From NCBI GenBank assembly GCA_965644295.1, contig CBFFRP010000386.1, forward strand, positions 1 through 64,000: a stretch of DNA of 64,000 nt, read 5' to 3'. The stretch is from Paraphysomonas bandaiensis (lineage: Eukaryota > Chrysophyceae). A model generated the notes under the pieces. The model saw only the letters and a list, made by a program, of their open reading frames with translations, had not been told where the DNA came from and did no database searches. How positions within the stretch are numbered: position 1 is the first letter of the stretch; the number at the start of each line of letters is the position of its first letter. This document shows positions 1 through 11,304 of this stretch, piece by piece. The position numbers and the translations under genes were made by a program.

Positions 1-12
1 GTGTCCCAGATG

Positions 13-62
13 ACATCACATCACATCACATCACATCACATGCTACTATTAATCACATCACA
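13..62. repeat. Pentanucleotide microsatellite (acatc)n
   Basis: The window opens with about five copies of a catca-type pentamer, followed by a short duplicated piece containing atgctactattaatcac / atgccactattaatg. It is a simple-sequence tract. No gene is visible in the first 470 bases. Confidence 0.7.
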
Positions 63-299
63 TGCCACTATTAATGTGGTGTTGATGTGATAGAAACTAA
101 CTGCACATGGAGATGAAGTGAAGTGCATTTCAAAATATGTTCCTCGCACCGGACACTTCTAGACATGCATGTGCGCCCAGATCGAGCACGGCGCAGCATA
201 ACATATAGAAAAACACGTACAAAAAAAATTTGAATTTGACCAAAAACGCCCCACAAGAGCGTCGAACACGCGTCATGAGTGTGTGGTGAGGACGCGGTG

Positions 300-560
300 T
301 GCATCACACTACGCCGCAACCACACTGCACGAGCAGTAACTACAACACGCACATCTTGACCATAATACATATGCATAACTTAACACACACACATACACAT
401 ACATATAGGGATGGATCTTCTGAGTCAGTATCTTCTGGTGCTTAGATGGTGACATTGTTGATGACAGTGAGGAGTGCTCAGGAGGTGTGGTTTATCGGAT
501 GAGGTGTTCATTGTTGTGTGGATCACACCTCCTGAGCACACAGACAGACACACACATACA
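300..560. repeat. Direct repeat copy A with internal hairpin
   Basis: This block of about 260 bp recurs at 847-1105. Both copies carry the stretch from cgcaaccacactgcacgagca through taacttaacacac to a hairpin. In copy A the hairpin arms are gtgctcaggaggtgtg (about 474-489) and cacacctcctgagcac (about 524-539), separated by roughly 35 bases. A CA-rich microsatellite follows the second arm. No coding function is evident; short open frames here are by-products of the repeat. Confidence 0.7.
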
Positions 561-846
561 CACACCTCCGAATGCTGCAGAGGTCACACCACTCTCAGAT
601 GACACTTCTTACTATGTGGTTCAGAGTTGCAGGCTTATAACTGCCTTCCAGGAAGGTCTTCATGACAGTGTTTGGTCACGAGGCTGTAGCACTGAGCCTC
701 ATACAGTGGATTGAGGAGAGTGGACTCGTGTAGAGAGGTCCAACAAGTACAAGCAGACGAAACATTATAACATCGTTTGATTGTGCACGTTAGAACACTT
801 CCTATTCCCCCTGCTTTGAGCCCACCTGAACATTGAACCCATCATA

Positions 847-1105
847 CTACACCGCAACCACACTGCACGAGCAGTGCTTACAACACGCACATCATGACAA
901 TAATATATATATATGCATAACTTAACACACCATACACATACATACATATAGAGTGATGCATGTATCTTCTGAGTTAGTATCTTCTGATGTTAATATGGTG
1001 ACATTGTTGATGACAGTGAGGAGTGCTCAGGAGGTGTGGTTTATCGGATGAGGTGTTCATTGTTGTGTGGATCACACCTCCTGAGCACACAGACAGACAG
1101 ACACA
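847..1105. repeat. Direct repeat copy B with internal hairpin
   Basis: Second copy of the block at 300-560, about 547 bp downstream. It has the same order: cgcaaccacactgcacgagca, AT-rich spacer, then the same gtgctcaggaggtgtg / cacacctcctgagcac hairpin and a following CA tract. Scattered substitutions and small indels show that the duplication is not recent. Confidence 0.7.
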
Positions 1106-1154
1106 CACGTACACATACATCAGATTGCTGCAGAGCTGATACCACTCTCAGACA

Positions 1155-1765
1155 TGGCGACATATCCAACGACGACCCGGAGGCGGAGGAAGAGATACCA
1201 CGAAAGTGCACGAGCAGGGTAAGCAATACTGTTCATAAAGATGGTGACGGGGTCGTATGTCGTATATATGCGGTATTGTTCTGATTATTGTTGTGCGTTG
1301 TTACTATACACTGCACTAACTGTGTACATATTATGGTGTAGGAGAAGTGCAACGGGAAGAAGAATGTTGTCAACATTCGTGGCGACATATCCAACGACGA
1401 CCCGGAGGCGGAGGAAGAGATACCACGAAAGTGCACGAGCAGGGTAAGTAATACTGTTCATAAAGATGGTGACGGGGTCGTATGTCGTATATATGCGGTA
1501 TTGTTCTGATTATTGTTGTGCGTTGTTACTATACACTGCACTAACTGTGTACATATGATGGTGTAGGAGAAGTGCAACGGGAAGAAGAATGTTGTCAACA
1601 TTCGTGGCGACATATCCAACGACGACCCGGAGGCGGAGGAAGAGATACCACGAAAGCGCACGAGCAGGGTAAGTAATACTGTTCATAAAGATGGTGACGG
1701 GGTCGTATGTCGTATATATGCGGTATTGTTCTGATTATTGTTGTGCGTTGTTACTATACACTGTA
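1155..1765 (+). repeat. Tandem 225-bp repeat made of an exon plus an intron
   Basis: About 2.7 copies of a 225-bp unit start at about 1155, 1380 and 1605. Each unit looks like a 102-bp exon followed by a 123-bp intron. The exon runs from after gtgtag to agcagg (1342-1443 and 1567-1668) and encodes 34 residues including DDPEAEEEIPRK. The intron starts gtaagtaat and ends gtgtag. Because the exon is a multiple of three, the copies would splice in frame into an acidic repeat protein. The third intron diverges at about 1765 and is followed by a Pro/Ala-rich frame ending at 1969. I do not recognise the protein. Confidence 0.6.
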
Positions 1766-2126
1766 CTAACTGCTTATGATCCTTCACCTGCTTATGATCC
1801 TCCACCTACTAGCAATGTGCCCCCAGCGGCTGTTGCCGCGTCGTTTCCGAGCATAGGTACTAATACTACTGTAAGTAGTAGTGGTAAAGATGGCTATATG
1901 CGTATGCAATGTATCCGAAATCAGGCTATTCGGTTGGAGCGTTTGCAGTCTCAAGCGAAGCAGATGTAGCTATATGAGAATATGATATTACAAAACACAA
2001 GTAATAATAGCAGGGCCAACTTTTAACGCAATAAATACTGCTAATAACAACTATACTTGCGACTTTTTCTTTATCTTTAACCTCTCAGATACAAATTACA
2101 GTAAAATAATAACTCAATACTTATAT

Positions 2127-3757
2127 ATGAAACCTGGTGAAATTGCTTTACCAGGTTTTGGTATTACCTCGACTTTTAAGCAAGAACACGGTATCTTAAG
2201 CGTGTGCAACGCTGGTTTATGTGTTTTCAGTCGTTTGATGTACTTAGCAGGAGAACTTAAGGTGATTGCTGATGCTCTTAGTCGAATTTGTGGGGTGGAC
2301 GCATCCGATGAGATCGGTGAAAATATCTGTTCTTCACTCGAGCAGTGCCTTGAGGTGGAGCAGGGAACAGAGTGTGAGCATATCCTTAGTCGCTGCTGGA
2401 AAGTTATTTAGACCTGTCACAATAGTGTAGTGGGTCACCATGGGGTAGAACGAACCATGGGAAAGTTGCGAAGGAGCAACAACATTTGGAAGAACATGCG
2501 TCAGCATGTAATAACTTTTATTAAGAGATGTGTGTGTTGTCAGAAAATGTCAACGTTGAAACCATCTGTGTGGGTTCGTCCATTTACACTGTCGAAATAC
2601 TCGATGGGAGAATGTATTTATATGGATTATATTGAAGGCTTGATGCCGGATGAATATGAGTATATTAGTGCTGATGGATGCCTTCGCGAGGTGGGTTGAG
2701 TTATTCCCCACGAAAGGCATATCGGCGAAAGATACAGCCCGGGCTGTATTTTGGATAGAAAGAATTTATCATCTCGGGAGAGTCGAGATTTATTACAATG
2801 GGTGGCAGACAGACTTGTCGCTCAGGATAAGGTTAGGGCGTATGCACAACAGAATTTGCGTATCCGAGACCAGCACCATATTGAGTCTAATATGCCGGAG
2901 GGTATATCCTCATATCCGGTAGGGGCTTTGGTGCTAGTGGAATATCGCCATAACTCGTTGAGGAAGGGTCCTCCGAGCAAGTTATTACCATATTTGAAAG
3001 GCCCCATGAAGGTGGTGGCAATAGATGGTGGAATTTATACAGTGCAGAGTCTTTTGACCAAAGGCACGACGAAGCATCGTATCTCGAAGTTACGTCCGTT
3101 CTGTTATGATCCGAGGGTGGAAGACCCGGTGCAGATTGCGTTACGGGATGACACAGAGGGCGCCGAGTTTGTGATGGAGAAAATAACGAACATGCGAGGG
3201 GATGTAAAAGGGTCACGATTTGACTTGTACTTTGAGGTGTTTTGGTCTAATTATAGTGTACCAACTTGGGAGTCTTGGAAGACAGTGCGGGGTTCAGAGG
3301 CATTGCTAAGATACCTGAGATCCCACTCCAACTATCTTGTTCGGGCCCTATTACCCAAGAGAGGAAAGAAACGCTCCAGGTCAGTTGATTCGACGGAAGA
3401 AGAGGCCCAATCCGAGGAGGAGGGCTCGTCGAGTTAGTTTAGGGATTATGAGTTTTGACGGTTAAAATCCGCTCTGTCCATGTAGTGGACACCTATGATA
3501 AGGTTCTCGTAAGTCAGAATAATGCTTGGAGTGATATGTAGGGTAGTAGTGGTGAGTTTTTTTAGGAGTAGTAGTTTTCGTAGGCTAAATGCCAGGTTTT
3601 CTTCAAAAAAAAAGGAAGGAAGGGGTAGTGTGGCATGAAACCCCAGCCTTTTGGGAAAACCTTGGGTTTTTAGATTTGCGATCACTCTCCTTCAGGGTTT
3701 GCCTTGGGCACGTCCCTTCAGGATCGTGATATAGTGATAGGCAGTTGCTTCATGCCA
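2127..3757 (+). mobile_element. Degenerate Ty3/gypsy chromovirus-type LTR retrotransposon, 3' part
   Basis: The frame at 2127-2411 contains a segment ending in IADALSR, the usual end of the gypsy RT/RNase H region. 2430-2699 has an integrase HHCC finger (HHGVERTM, then CVCCQK) and the start of the catalytic core (MDYIEG). A frameshift follows at about 2690, where the frame continues as LMDAFARWVELFPTKG. The rest of the core is missing. 2751-3437 gives the integrase C-terminal part (LPYLKGPMKVV) and a chromodomain (YFEVFWSNYSVPTWES), then an acidic tail ending at 3437. A purine-rich tract at about 3606-3626 and a candidate LTR follow. The element is dead: gag, protease, most of RT and most of integrase are absent. 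Confidence 0.85.
3631..3757 (+). repeat. Candidate 3' LTR (127 bp, TG...CA)
   Basis: The sequence begins tggcatgaa and ends ttcatgcca, a perfect 9-bp inverted terminal pair with the TG...CA ends typical of LTRs. It lies just after a purine-rich tract and about 190 bp past the stop of the chromodomain frame, where a 3' LTR is expected. No matching 5' copy was seen upstream. At 127 bp it is short for a gypsy LTR, so the call is tentative. Confidence 0.5.
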
Positions 3758-4309
3758 GCCTATACATACATGATTCTTATATACATAATAACCATATATT
3801 CCTAGTCTTCTTTCTCTTGGTGTCTGTCAGCTACAGTATGTATGTATGTATATGGTATATGCATTCAAGTATGTGGAGAGGTGGGACTGACGTGGATTAA
3901 GTTGTTGTATATCTATAGCAGCACTTGCTTATACACATCCGTTTCAAACTGCAGTACTTTATCAGTACGATTCAACGAAATGCTTAATCGTTGGCATCAA
4001 GTCTAGGATGTAAGTAAGACATTGTTGAAATAGCGTATTCCGGGTGCTATTAAATGATACAAGAACTCACGTGTCTGAAAACCTAATATACTTATGAAAA
4101 CTGCAAGAACTACACTTCAGAAAGACCGAGCTTGATACATGCGAAAGTAATGATCGAATAGCGTACCGTAAAAGGCGTAAGTTGCAGGCAAAGATCCTCA
4201 GAGTATATGAAGCTAGTAGTGTAGGTGATACTGCACTTCTCATTATTAGTGTGTTTACAATCTATGAAGGGAAGTACTATACCGTATATAGCATTATGAT
4301 GCAAAAATG
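3758..4309. other. Intergenic, no gene seen
   Basis: AT-rich spacer between the gypsy remnant and the tail-only insertion at 4323. It contains a short tatg run near 3836-3850. No convincing coding frame, RNA gene or repeat copy was found. Confidence 0.6.
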
Positions 4310-4322
4310 CATAATAATATTA

Positions 4323-4514
4323 CGGAAGTGGTCGCACCTTGGTGCTTGCGGCGACGCACAAGCAGCTTCTGTAGCGTTAAATAGTAGGATAATGGAATTT
4401 GTACTGATTAGTTATGGGTAGAGGTCGAACTAGTATGTCTAGCATTCAACTAGCCACTATTTTGGTGCAGGTTTTTAACGCCTATTGCTAAATAAAAAGA
4501 CTTTCAATATAATA
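4323..4514 (+). mobile_element. Solitary LINE-tail insertion with 13-bp target-site duplication
   Basis: This 192-bp insertion consists only of the 3' tail shared with the LINE copies at 14805-18852 and 13562-14528. It begins cggaagtgg, passes through gcaccttggtgcttgcggcg and ends cctattgctaaataa plus a short AT-rich end. It is flanked by a perfect 13-bp direct repeat, cataataatatta, at 4310-4322 and 4515-4527. The insertion is therefore either an extreme 5' truncation of the LINE or a mobilised tail-only RNA. Its 5' boundary lies at the outer stem of the predicted hairpin. Confidence 0.8.
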
Positions 4515-4628
4515 CATAATAATATTATTAATAGTACATGTGCTGTAAGTTTATATAGTCATAAAGCATCTAGAAGCCAGAAAATCTCCAACGACGATAG
4601 CAGAGTTCAGAGGAATAACTAAAGATGA

Positions 4629-7379
4629 TCAGTACTTGACATTGTTCCCCACTTTACCAGTGTAGACATCCTCAATTAGAGACGTATAATTCTATGCCAA
4701 TCATTACTTTCAGACCAAACAAACATAGTGTCAACTTACTTTCAATATATTATTCCGCCGGAGAGACATTTTTGCAGTCAACATCTCGTTTTCCTATGAA
4801 TTAAACTAATTTATACAACCAAAACACTCTTCACTAGGCACCTGTGAAAAAGGTTCAAGTACTGGAACCCAGGTGTTTATTCTCTCATAGTGCTTCACAG
4901 AATCAGAAAACTTAATAATCTATGATTTTCCCATTACCATATAAAGAATATATGGAAATTAGTATCTATACCTCAGAGTTTAGAAGCCTCACTACTGCAT
5001 CATGTCGAAGCAGGTCTTCCTTGGATATTGACGCAGGAATGTCTATATTTTCGGACGAAATCCATTGTTCTAGTTCAGCAAAATCTGGAACAACTAGAGC
5101 AATATTATATTCCCGATTGGCACCAACCACACAACACTGATCGATGTAGTTACTTCGTCCTAGCGCCGCCTCTACTTGCGAGGGCATTACAAATTTTCCA
5201 TTTTCCAGCTTGTACAGCTCATTAACTCGGCCGGTGAGTTTAAGAAATTTCCCATCTACCATGCAGCCGAGGTCTCCACTTCGAAAAAACCTCATTCCTG
5301 TGAGTGTGTACCATGATAATAGAAAGAACAAATGACGTGTAAGTACCATTCTTCGTTATGAATGCCTTGTCGTTGGCTTCCTGGTTGTTGCGGTAACCGG
5401 GAGTAACGTTGTCACCTGCGACACATATTTCGCCTTCGCTTCCATCATTCATCTCTTCCAGTGTTACCGGATCAAGAATAAGCACGGTAACACCAGGAAT
5501 AGGGACTCCAACACACCCAAGTCTCCTATTTTCCCAGCCACCAGGCGGTGAAGTCGTCACCACTGGGGAGGTTTCTGTTAACCCATATCCTTCCATGATC
5601 GGCATACCAATGTCTTCAAAAAATTGTAACACCTAAGAAAAGAATAACTTTCTGCCGAGGTTCCATGATGCTAACCTATGTACCTTGAGGTTGAGAGCAG
5701 ACCCCCCTGATGCCAAATAATCTACCTGCATAGTCCATTAGTAACAGCTGATATCTACAGCACAAGAACATACCCGTCCTCCAATAACCCCTCCGCGTAT
5801 CTTCGACATAACAATGCGGTTGACAGCTTTATATTTTATGTCTAACCACCAACTCACAGGCAGGCCATACTCAAGATTATGGTTTCGCTCCCTGCGAAAT
5901 GTCAACTAACAAATATGCTATGAAAGCCTACCTCGCAATTCGAAAAGCAGTATCGATGAGCTTCTTCTTGGCAGGAGAAAAAGTGGCAAATTTGGCATGT
6001 ACACCATTATAAAGCTACAAACACTATCAGTAAAACGAGGAAGCTCCTAAGCTAGTACCCTGTTTAGAAGAAGAGGAACGGCTGCAAAATGAGTGGGCTT
6101 GACCATCTCGATGCCAGTCAAAATATGGTCACGTGAGGGTACTAGAGCGGTGGCAGAACCATGTGCCATAAGTGAATGTAGGCTGCATGTCTGTACATAT
6201 ATATATAGACCTGAGAAGTGCAGACAAACTCATGGGCACTCTCGACGTACCAGCCCGAAGATGTGAGACCAAGGTATGAAGCAGACGGTGTCATGACGTT
6301 TCATCACTTCCTCCTCACCCCATAGCTCCTGAATCACCGCAACAAGAAATTTTAAAATATGACACAAATAAGTGCACGTGCAGATAACCTTGAGAGACAA
6401 GAGATTGGACACAATGTTCCCGTGTGTGAGGTTAACACCCTGCAGCAGAGCTCAGTAATGTACTGGAAATGCGGAGCAAGCTATAGTACGCACCCACCTT
6501 AGGCCGCCCAGTCGTTCCCGAAGTATACATAACAGTTGTCAGATGTGAGCTAACAAGATGTAAGGTACAATACAATGATAATTGATTTCACACCTTGGAG
6601 GAATGAACGGAGCAGGAATCTCGGAATCTGATATGTTATTCATCAACCTAAAAACAATCGCACATGATGTAATCCATGTAGTTCAACAACATGCAACTAA
6701 CCTCTTATAACTGTGTGCATGACTAGACTCCGCATCAAAACATATGACACTCTTCACTCGCGCGAACTATGACAAAGAGGTTTGACTGCACAGATTCTAA
6801 GTCGTAACCACGCCTTACGTTATTTATGTAGCGACTGGTGATGTCGTATATCCTCTCTGTCGCAACTAGCAGCACCTCAGCTTCAGAATCTTCAATGATA
6901 TATTTCCAATCCTTTTCTTGTTGTGCCTCGTACATGGGAATGACTTGTGCACCCAAACTATTGACAGCATAATATGCCACTGCCCATTCCACCCGATTAT
7001 TACTTATCAGAGCCACCTTGTCGTTCACATTAACGCCATGTAGGGAAAGAACTCCGCGGAACCGATTTACATCCTCTGCAAACTCTCCAAATGTAATATA
7101 CTCAAATCCATCGCTTGTCATAGTGCCCAAAAACTTCTCATTACTATTCATCTCACAGGACTTTATCTGCATCTCCACCTATCTCACATTATAGACGGGA
7201 GAGTTGAGGGGTATAACACTTACAAGATTATTAAAGTCATAGTCTTGTCTTACTCCTTTCAGTGGTACGCTCTGTGTCGATAGAGCGGATGATATGCTCA
7301 TACGAGGCCGACAGCGATGAGCCGCACATGTATATTTCACGCTGCGACAAGCGAGAGACGTGAGACGAGTACCAATCAT
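4629..7379 (-). CDS. Long-chain acyl-CoA synthetase (AMP-binding family)
   Basis: Activates long-chain fatty acids with ATP and CoA to acyl-CoA. About 13 exons are separated by introns of about 45-60 bp; for example intron 1 is 7223-7179. Spliced motifs include the AMP-binding loop YTSGTTGRPKG (joined across an intron near 6500), FIPWSHIFG, and EGYGLTETSPVV (about 5580). They also include the domain hinge FFRSGDLGCM (about 5270) and the C-terminal segment KHYERINTWVPVLEPF (about 4870-4915). The last exon ends in GNNVKY and a TGA at 4629-4631. The N-terminus (MIGTRLTSLACRSVKYTC) is basic and lacks acidic residues, resembling a mitochondrial presequence; this is inference. The order of motifs matches eukaryotic ACSL proteins. 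Closest paralogue type was not resolved. Confidence 0.93.
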
Positions 7380-8457
7380 TTAATAATGAAATGAATGATG
7401 TACTTGGTTTATTCGTTAAGCTTAACTGGGTTTGTTATTATGGTTACTCGACACGTTGATATATCAATAGGAACATACTGCTGTACACTGTGTATGTATA
7501 TATATATAATAGATACTGCTGTACGCGCATGATACCATGCATAGATATTTATCATACGGAACACAGAATACTGCGTAGATGCACTTTATATGGACATTAA
7601 AAACGCCCATTTTCAACTAGAAGTTCATTTTTTTTCTAAAAATAAAGGGTTTCGAGCCTTCTGGGGTGACAGGATGCGTCCAAGTACTCCCTGCTGCATA
7701 TACAGCACACATATACAGCTGTGCTGAGTATGTATGCGTCCAATGTGGACATTGATAAGATACGGTGGCCACGTATCCACTGAGACGATAGGAATTAGAC
7801 AATGTGGTCGTCGCCTGTGTAGTGTAAGAGACATACAGTTTTCTCAGAGTGACTGATATATCATTGTGAACTCGATACTCTCTTCCACTGAGTATAGTTG
7901 ACCGGGATTCACAGGTGTCTGCTGCTTGACGATTGGTGTGATACAATGACAATGTGTGCGATGTAGAGAACGATATACTCTTCTTACTATTGGTCGTCTT
8001 TGTTCATTGCATTGCTACGGAGGCTAACTACGACTATTCTTTAGAGACTTGTATGATACGAAAATCTCGAGAATTCGTAGTCGTTTTCTTCTGCTATATT
8101 ATCATTAGCTTAGAATGGTTCCGTTCTTGAGTTTTTCCACCTTCGTCGAGCTCAGGTCTCTATAATATTGTTACAGTAATTCTTTTTTCGGTCCAGTATA
8201 CATTGCTAAATATTACAAATGCCTTGTTGTTTTTAAACTAGAAGTATAGTTTTGATTGTAGCGTTATTGACTCAATAAAATGTTCTTAACCATATATCAA
8301 CACAAGCACTACAATTATTTAAAGGCACAGTAGTCACTAGTCTTGCACAACCCATTGACACTTGTATATACAAAAAATAATATAAAAAATTAATACTCTA
8401 TCTTCTACCTCTGTCATGATATGTGCAACATACTCAGCAATATCAATCCACATCCTA
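7380..8457. other. Intergenic, no gene seen
   Basis: Spacer of about 1.1 kb between the ACSL start and the polymerase eta stop. It contains short TA microsatellites near 7495-7510. Longer open frames at 7617-7952 have no recognisable features and are judged accidental. Part of this must hold the ACSL promoter. Confidence 0.5.
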
Positions 8458-10807
8458 TCACTTGAAATATTTCTGTATTCCATTTTTCTTGCGTTTGCGC
8501 TCATCTAGCACAGCTGATACTGTTTTAGTCTTCGGAATCCTAAATTCGGGCGTGAAACAATACAGTTTAGCAAGTAAATATAATACACACCTCATCGTGC
8601 CGGACATATCGGCACGGGACCGTTGAGTAGATCCCACGCCCAGCTTATAATGGGCGCTGAGCTCTTTCTGTAGTGCTTCTGGTAAGGAATTAAAAACTTC
8701 CATATCTATGTCGTCGATACCTGCGACAAAACCATCATCAGTACTACAATGAAGTTACAACACTTTCTTCTTACCTTCACGCGACATAACAGATATATGC
8801 TCTTTATCTTCGATAGGATCATTGATATCACAATTAGTTTTTTCGTGGTTGCCAATTTCAACTGATATTGGCCGATCAGTGGCAGAGTCACGACTTTCCA
8901 AAGGCTGTAAACCCTTTTCATCATAAGCAGTACTGTCTGTAGATGTCCCATCAAGTGTACTAGAAATATTAGTTGTTGGGGAGGACCTTGTCTGTGGAGA
9001 GTAGTATCGCTGAATTCCTCCACGATGGCGTTTCAATGGTGGAGTTGAGCATGATTTCTCGCTTGTTCTCTCTCTTGAGTCCGTACACATGCTGGAATTT
9101 GAAGATTTGGATGGAGAAACAGATGCCAGAAGTGTCGCAATATTTTGCTTACTGGAAGCCCTTGTTTCGAACGATGACGCATGTACGTATATGGACACAA
9201 TATGCCAGGGATCGCTGCTAGATATAGAAACCTTGTCAGATTTCTCCATCACGGATGTAATCATGCCATAGAAGAGGACAGAAAGCTGCTCAGGAGAATG
9301 AGAACGATGTGGAAAGGGAGCATTTTTGGACAGCGATACAGGCGACGAGGTTGTTACACTTTTACCCGCGTTGTTGAGCTTAACAGAAAAGCTGACACCT
9401 ATATGTTTCGGGAACCTGCCGTGCGTCGCAGCTCCTTCTAGCCTCTCCGTAAGCTCCGTCGACAATGCTGTCAGCCAATTTTTGACCCTTCCATCTTCCA
9501 TTGCCGCTGATGGAAGGCTTGAAGGACCTCGGAAAGTTTTGCCACATGATATAATATTAGGAAATGTGCGTGGTGTAAGGGGCTCGTCAAGGTCTCCTCT
9601 CGCAGCAGAGAGCATCCACACACACTGTGCACGATCGAAGTGAGCCAAAAGTCGATCCATCCCAATTTCAAGTAAGTCGGCAGCGGCACTCACTCCAAAT
9701 TCCTCCTGAAGGGTCTGGCCTAGTTTGCCACCGAAGCCCTTGAGGCGAGAGAGGGGCACTGTCTGCATCAGAGGACTCACTCCGCAATGGGGAACGATTG
9801 TCTGCTTGTTGGGTTTGTTCATTGCGGACACTACCTATATACTAGTTAGGCTGTTTGCAACACCAAAAAGTAGAAGCGATTACCTTGGCAAGCATCTTTG
9901 TATGAGCAATTCCTGCAGAGCAAGTGTATCCGAGACGGTCAAGAACATCCCGGCGTAGCTGACTTACCAGCGCAGATGCGCAAAGGAGGAGTCTGTCGGG
10001 GTGTCTGCCCTCATCCTCATCATCTTCCTCCAGAGACGAACACTGGCGTGTTAGCCACGCCTCACCACCACAATCACCAGCAGCAACTATAACCCCCGGT
10101 GCGGTTGCATGTTGTAATATCTCTGCGCTGATCGAAGGCCAGCGTTCCAGCATTCTTTCCGACTCTTCAGTTACATCGAGGTACACTTCATCTACGCTTG
10201 CACGCTCCACTACGCATTTATACCGCTTGCTCAGTACATCCACTACTCGCTCTCCGGCGTTGCGATATATACCAATGTCTGCTTTACCATGAGCAACAGG
10301 TACTTGTACTAGTTCCAGACTTGGACACGCTTTCTTTGCTTCCACTCCTCGCATTGATCTTGATACTCCTGCAGCTCGAGCTTCATAGCTGACTGCCTCA
10401 ATGGGAAATCGTTAAAGTTGTCTGAAAGAAAACGTACAGCACCTGCAATTAGACTGCCGTTATTATCAACTCGTCTATTATCTTCAGAAGTGAGTGTTTT
10501 CAAATCACCAAAAGGATTGTACTGAACCACTGTAAACATAATGTCAGTTGAGTGCGATATATTGTCTACAGTTAGCTAGATACAATACCTGCAACAGGTT
10601 TGCCACATAGAGTCGGGTCTAAGCCACGCTCAACCTAACAGACATGATTAGATATATAATAAAATCATCCGTAGTGATTGTATGCCTGAACATAGAAACC
10701 TGTGTATGTCTATTACTCGGTATAAGATAACATATACAGTATAACTTACAGTCCATATCAATGTGAGCTATAGCTCGATGATTACTACTCTTCTGCTTCC
10801 GATTCAT
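8458..10807 (-). CDS. DNA polymerase eta-like Y-family translesion polymerase
   Basis: Replicates past damaged template bases. The first exon ends in IAHIDMDC, the metal-binding start of Y-family polymerases. It is joined through a 14-nt microexon (10686-10699) to VERGLDP. Further motifs are SYEAR-type (SMRGVEAKKACPSLELVQV), the catalytic ERASVDEVYLDVT (about 10190) and SAGIAHTKMLAKVIAS. After that come the HhH segment SRLKGFGGKLGQTL (about 9740) and the little-finger region. The long C-terminal tail is Ser-rich. It ends with a ubiquitin-binding-motif-like IDMEVFNSLPEALQKEL (about 8690) and a PIP-like end, NGIQKYF. KASIDEA-type wording and the CPxL spacing favour eta over kappa. A probable 49-nt intron lies at about 8545-8593. 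The stop is at 8458-8460. Confidence 0.9.
10686..10699 (-). other. 14-nt microexon in the polymerase eta gene
   Basis: The exon GTTTCTATGTTCAG encodes the end of C plus FYVQ and restores the family motif HIDMDCFYVQVE. Upstream intron 10749-10700 is gt...ag. Downstream intron 10685-10635 starts with gc (GC-AG class) and ends ttag. Without the microexon the reading frame and the conserved FYVQ are both lost. Confidence 0.8.
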
Positions 10808-11304
10808 CGAGCAATTATGGGCCCTTATCTTTTAAACACAGGTCAGTTGCACAGGCATCTATCAGGCCCAGATGCGTTAATGCCTGTACCAGCACTCCTC
10901 TATGCAACTTTTAAGAGGAGGTGGAGCCTATACATACTCGTATCAGACATAAACTCTAACGTATGCGTGTATATGCACTGAACTGTACAGTGTACGTGGT
11001 ACTCGCGCCATCTGCACCTAAAAACCCATGGAACCGTGAACAAAAACCACGAGTTTTCATGTTACTGAAATTTTTCTGAGTTTTCTCTGGAAAGAGATTT
11101 TCCAGAGTACACAGCAGTATAGCAATGAAAACTGAAATAAGTACCCCTGTAAGATACATTTTGATAGGTGGATGATATATGTATATGTGTGTATACATGC
11201 GTATATGTGTATATATGTATGTGGATATGATGAGGCGTCTCTCTCTCTCTATATGTGAGAGGGCTCATTATTATCCTGTGTGGCAATAGGAATAGTGGTC
11301 GAAA
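10808..11304. promoter_or_regulatory. Divergent intergenic region, polymerase eta / RPL10A
   Basis: About 500 bp separate the two start codons, so it must carry both promoters. It contains a TA/TG-rich microsatellite (11170-11225) and a CT run at about 11241-11252 about 50 bases before the L10a start. No conserved named promoter element can be assigned from sequence alone. Confidence 0.4.

Noticed and set aside
1-100. Possible telomeric repeat at the left end
   Set aside because: The acatc pentamer is not a known telomere unit and is present in only about five copies before ordinary sequence resumes.
7617-7952. Minus-strand 111-codon open frame upstream of ACSL
   Set aside because: No recognisable motif; two overlapping frames of similar length suggest chance.
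9326-9643. Plus-strand frames opposite polymerase eta
   Set aside because: Antisense shadows of a well-supported conserved protein.
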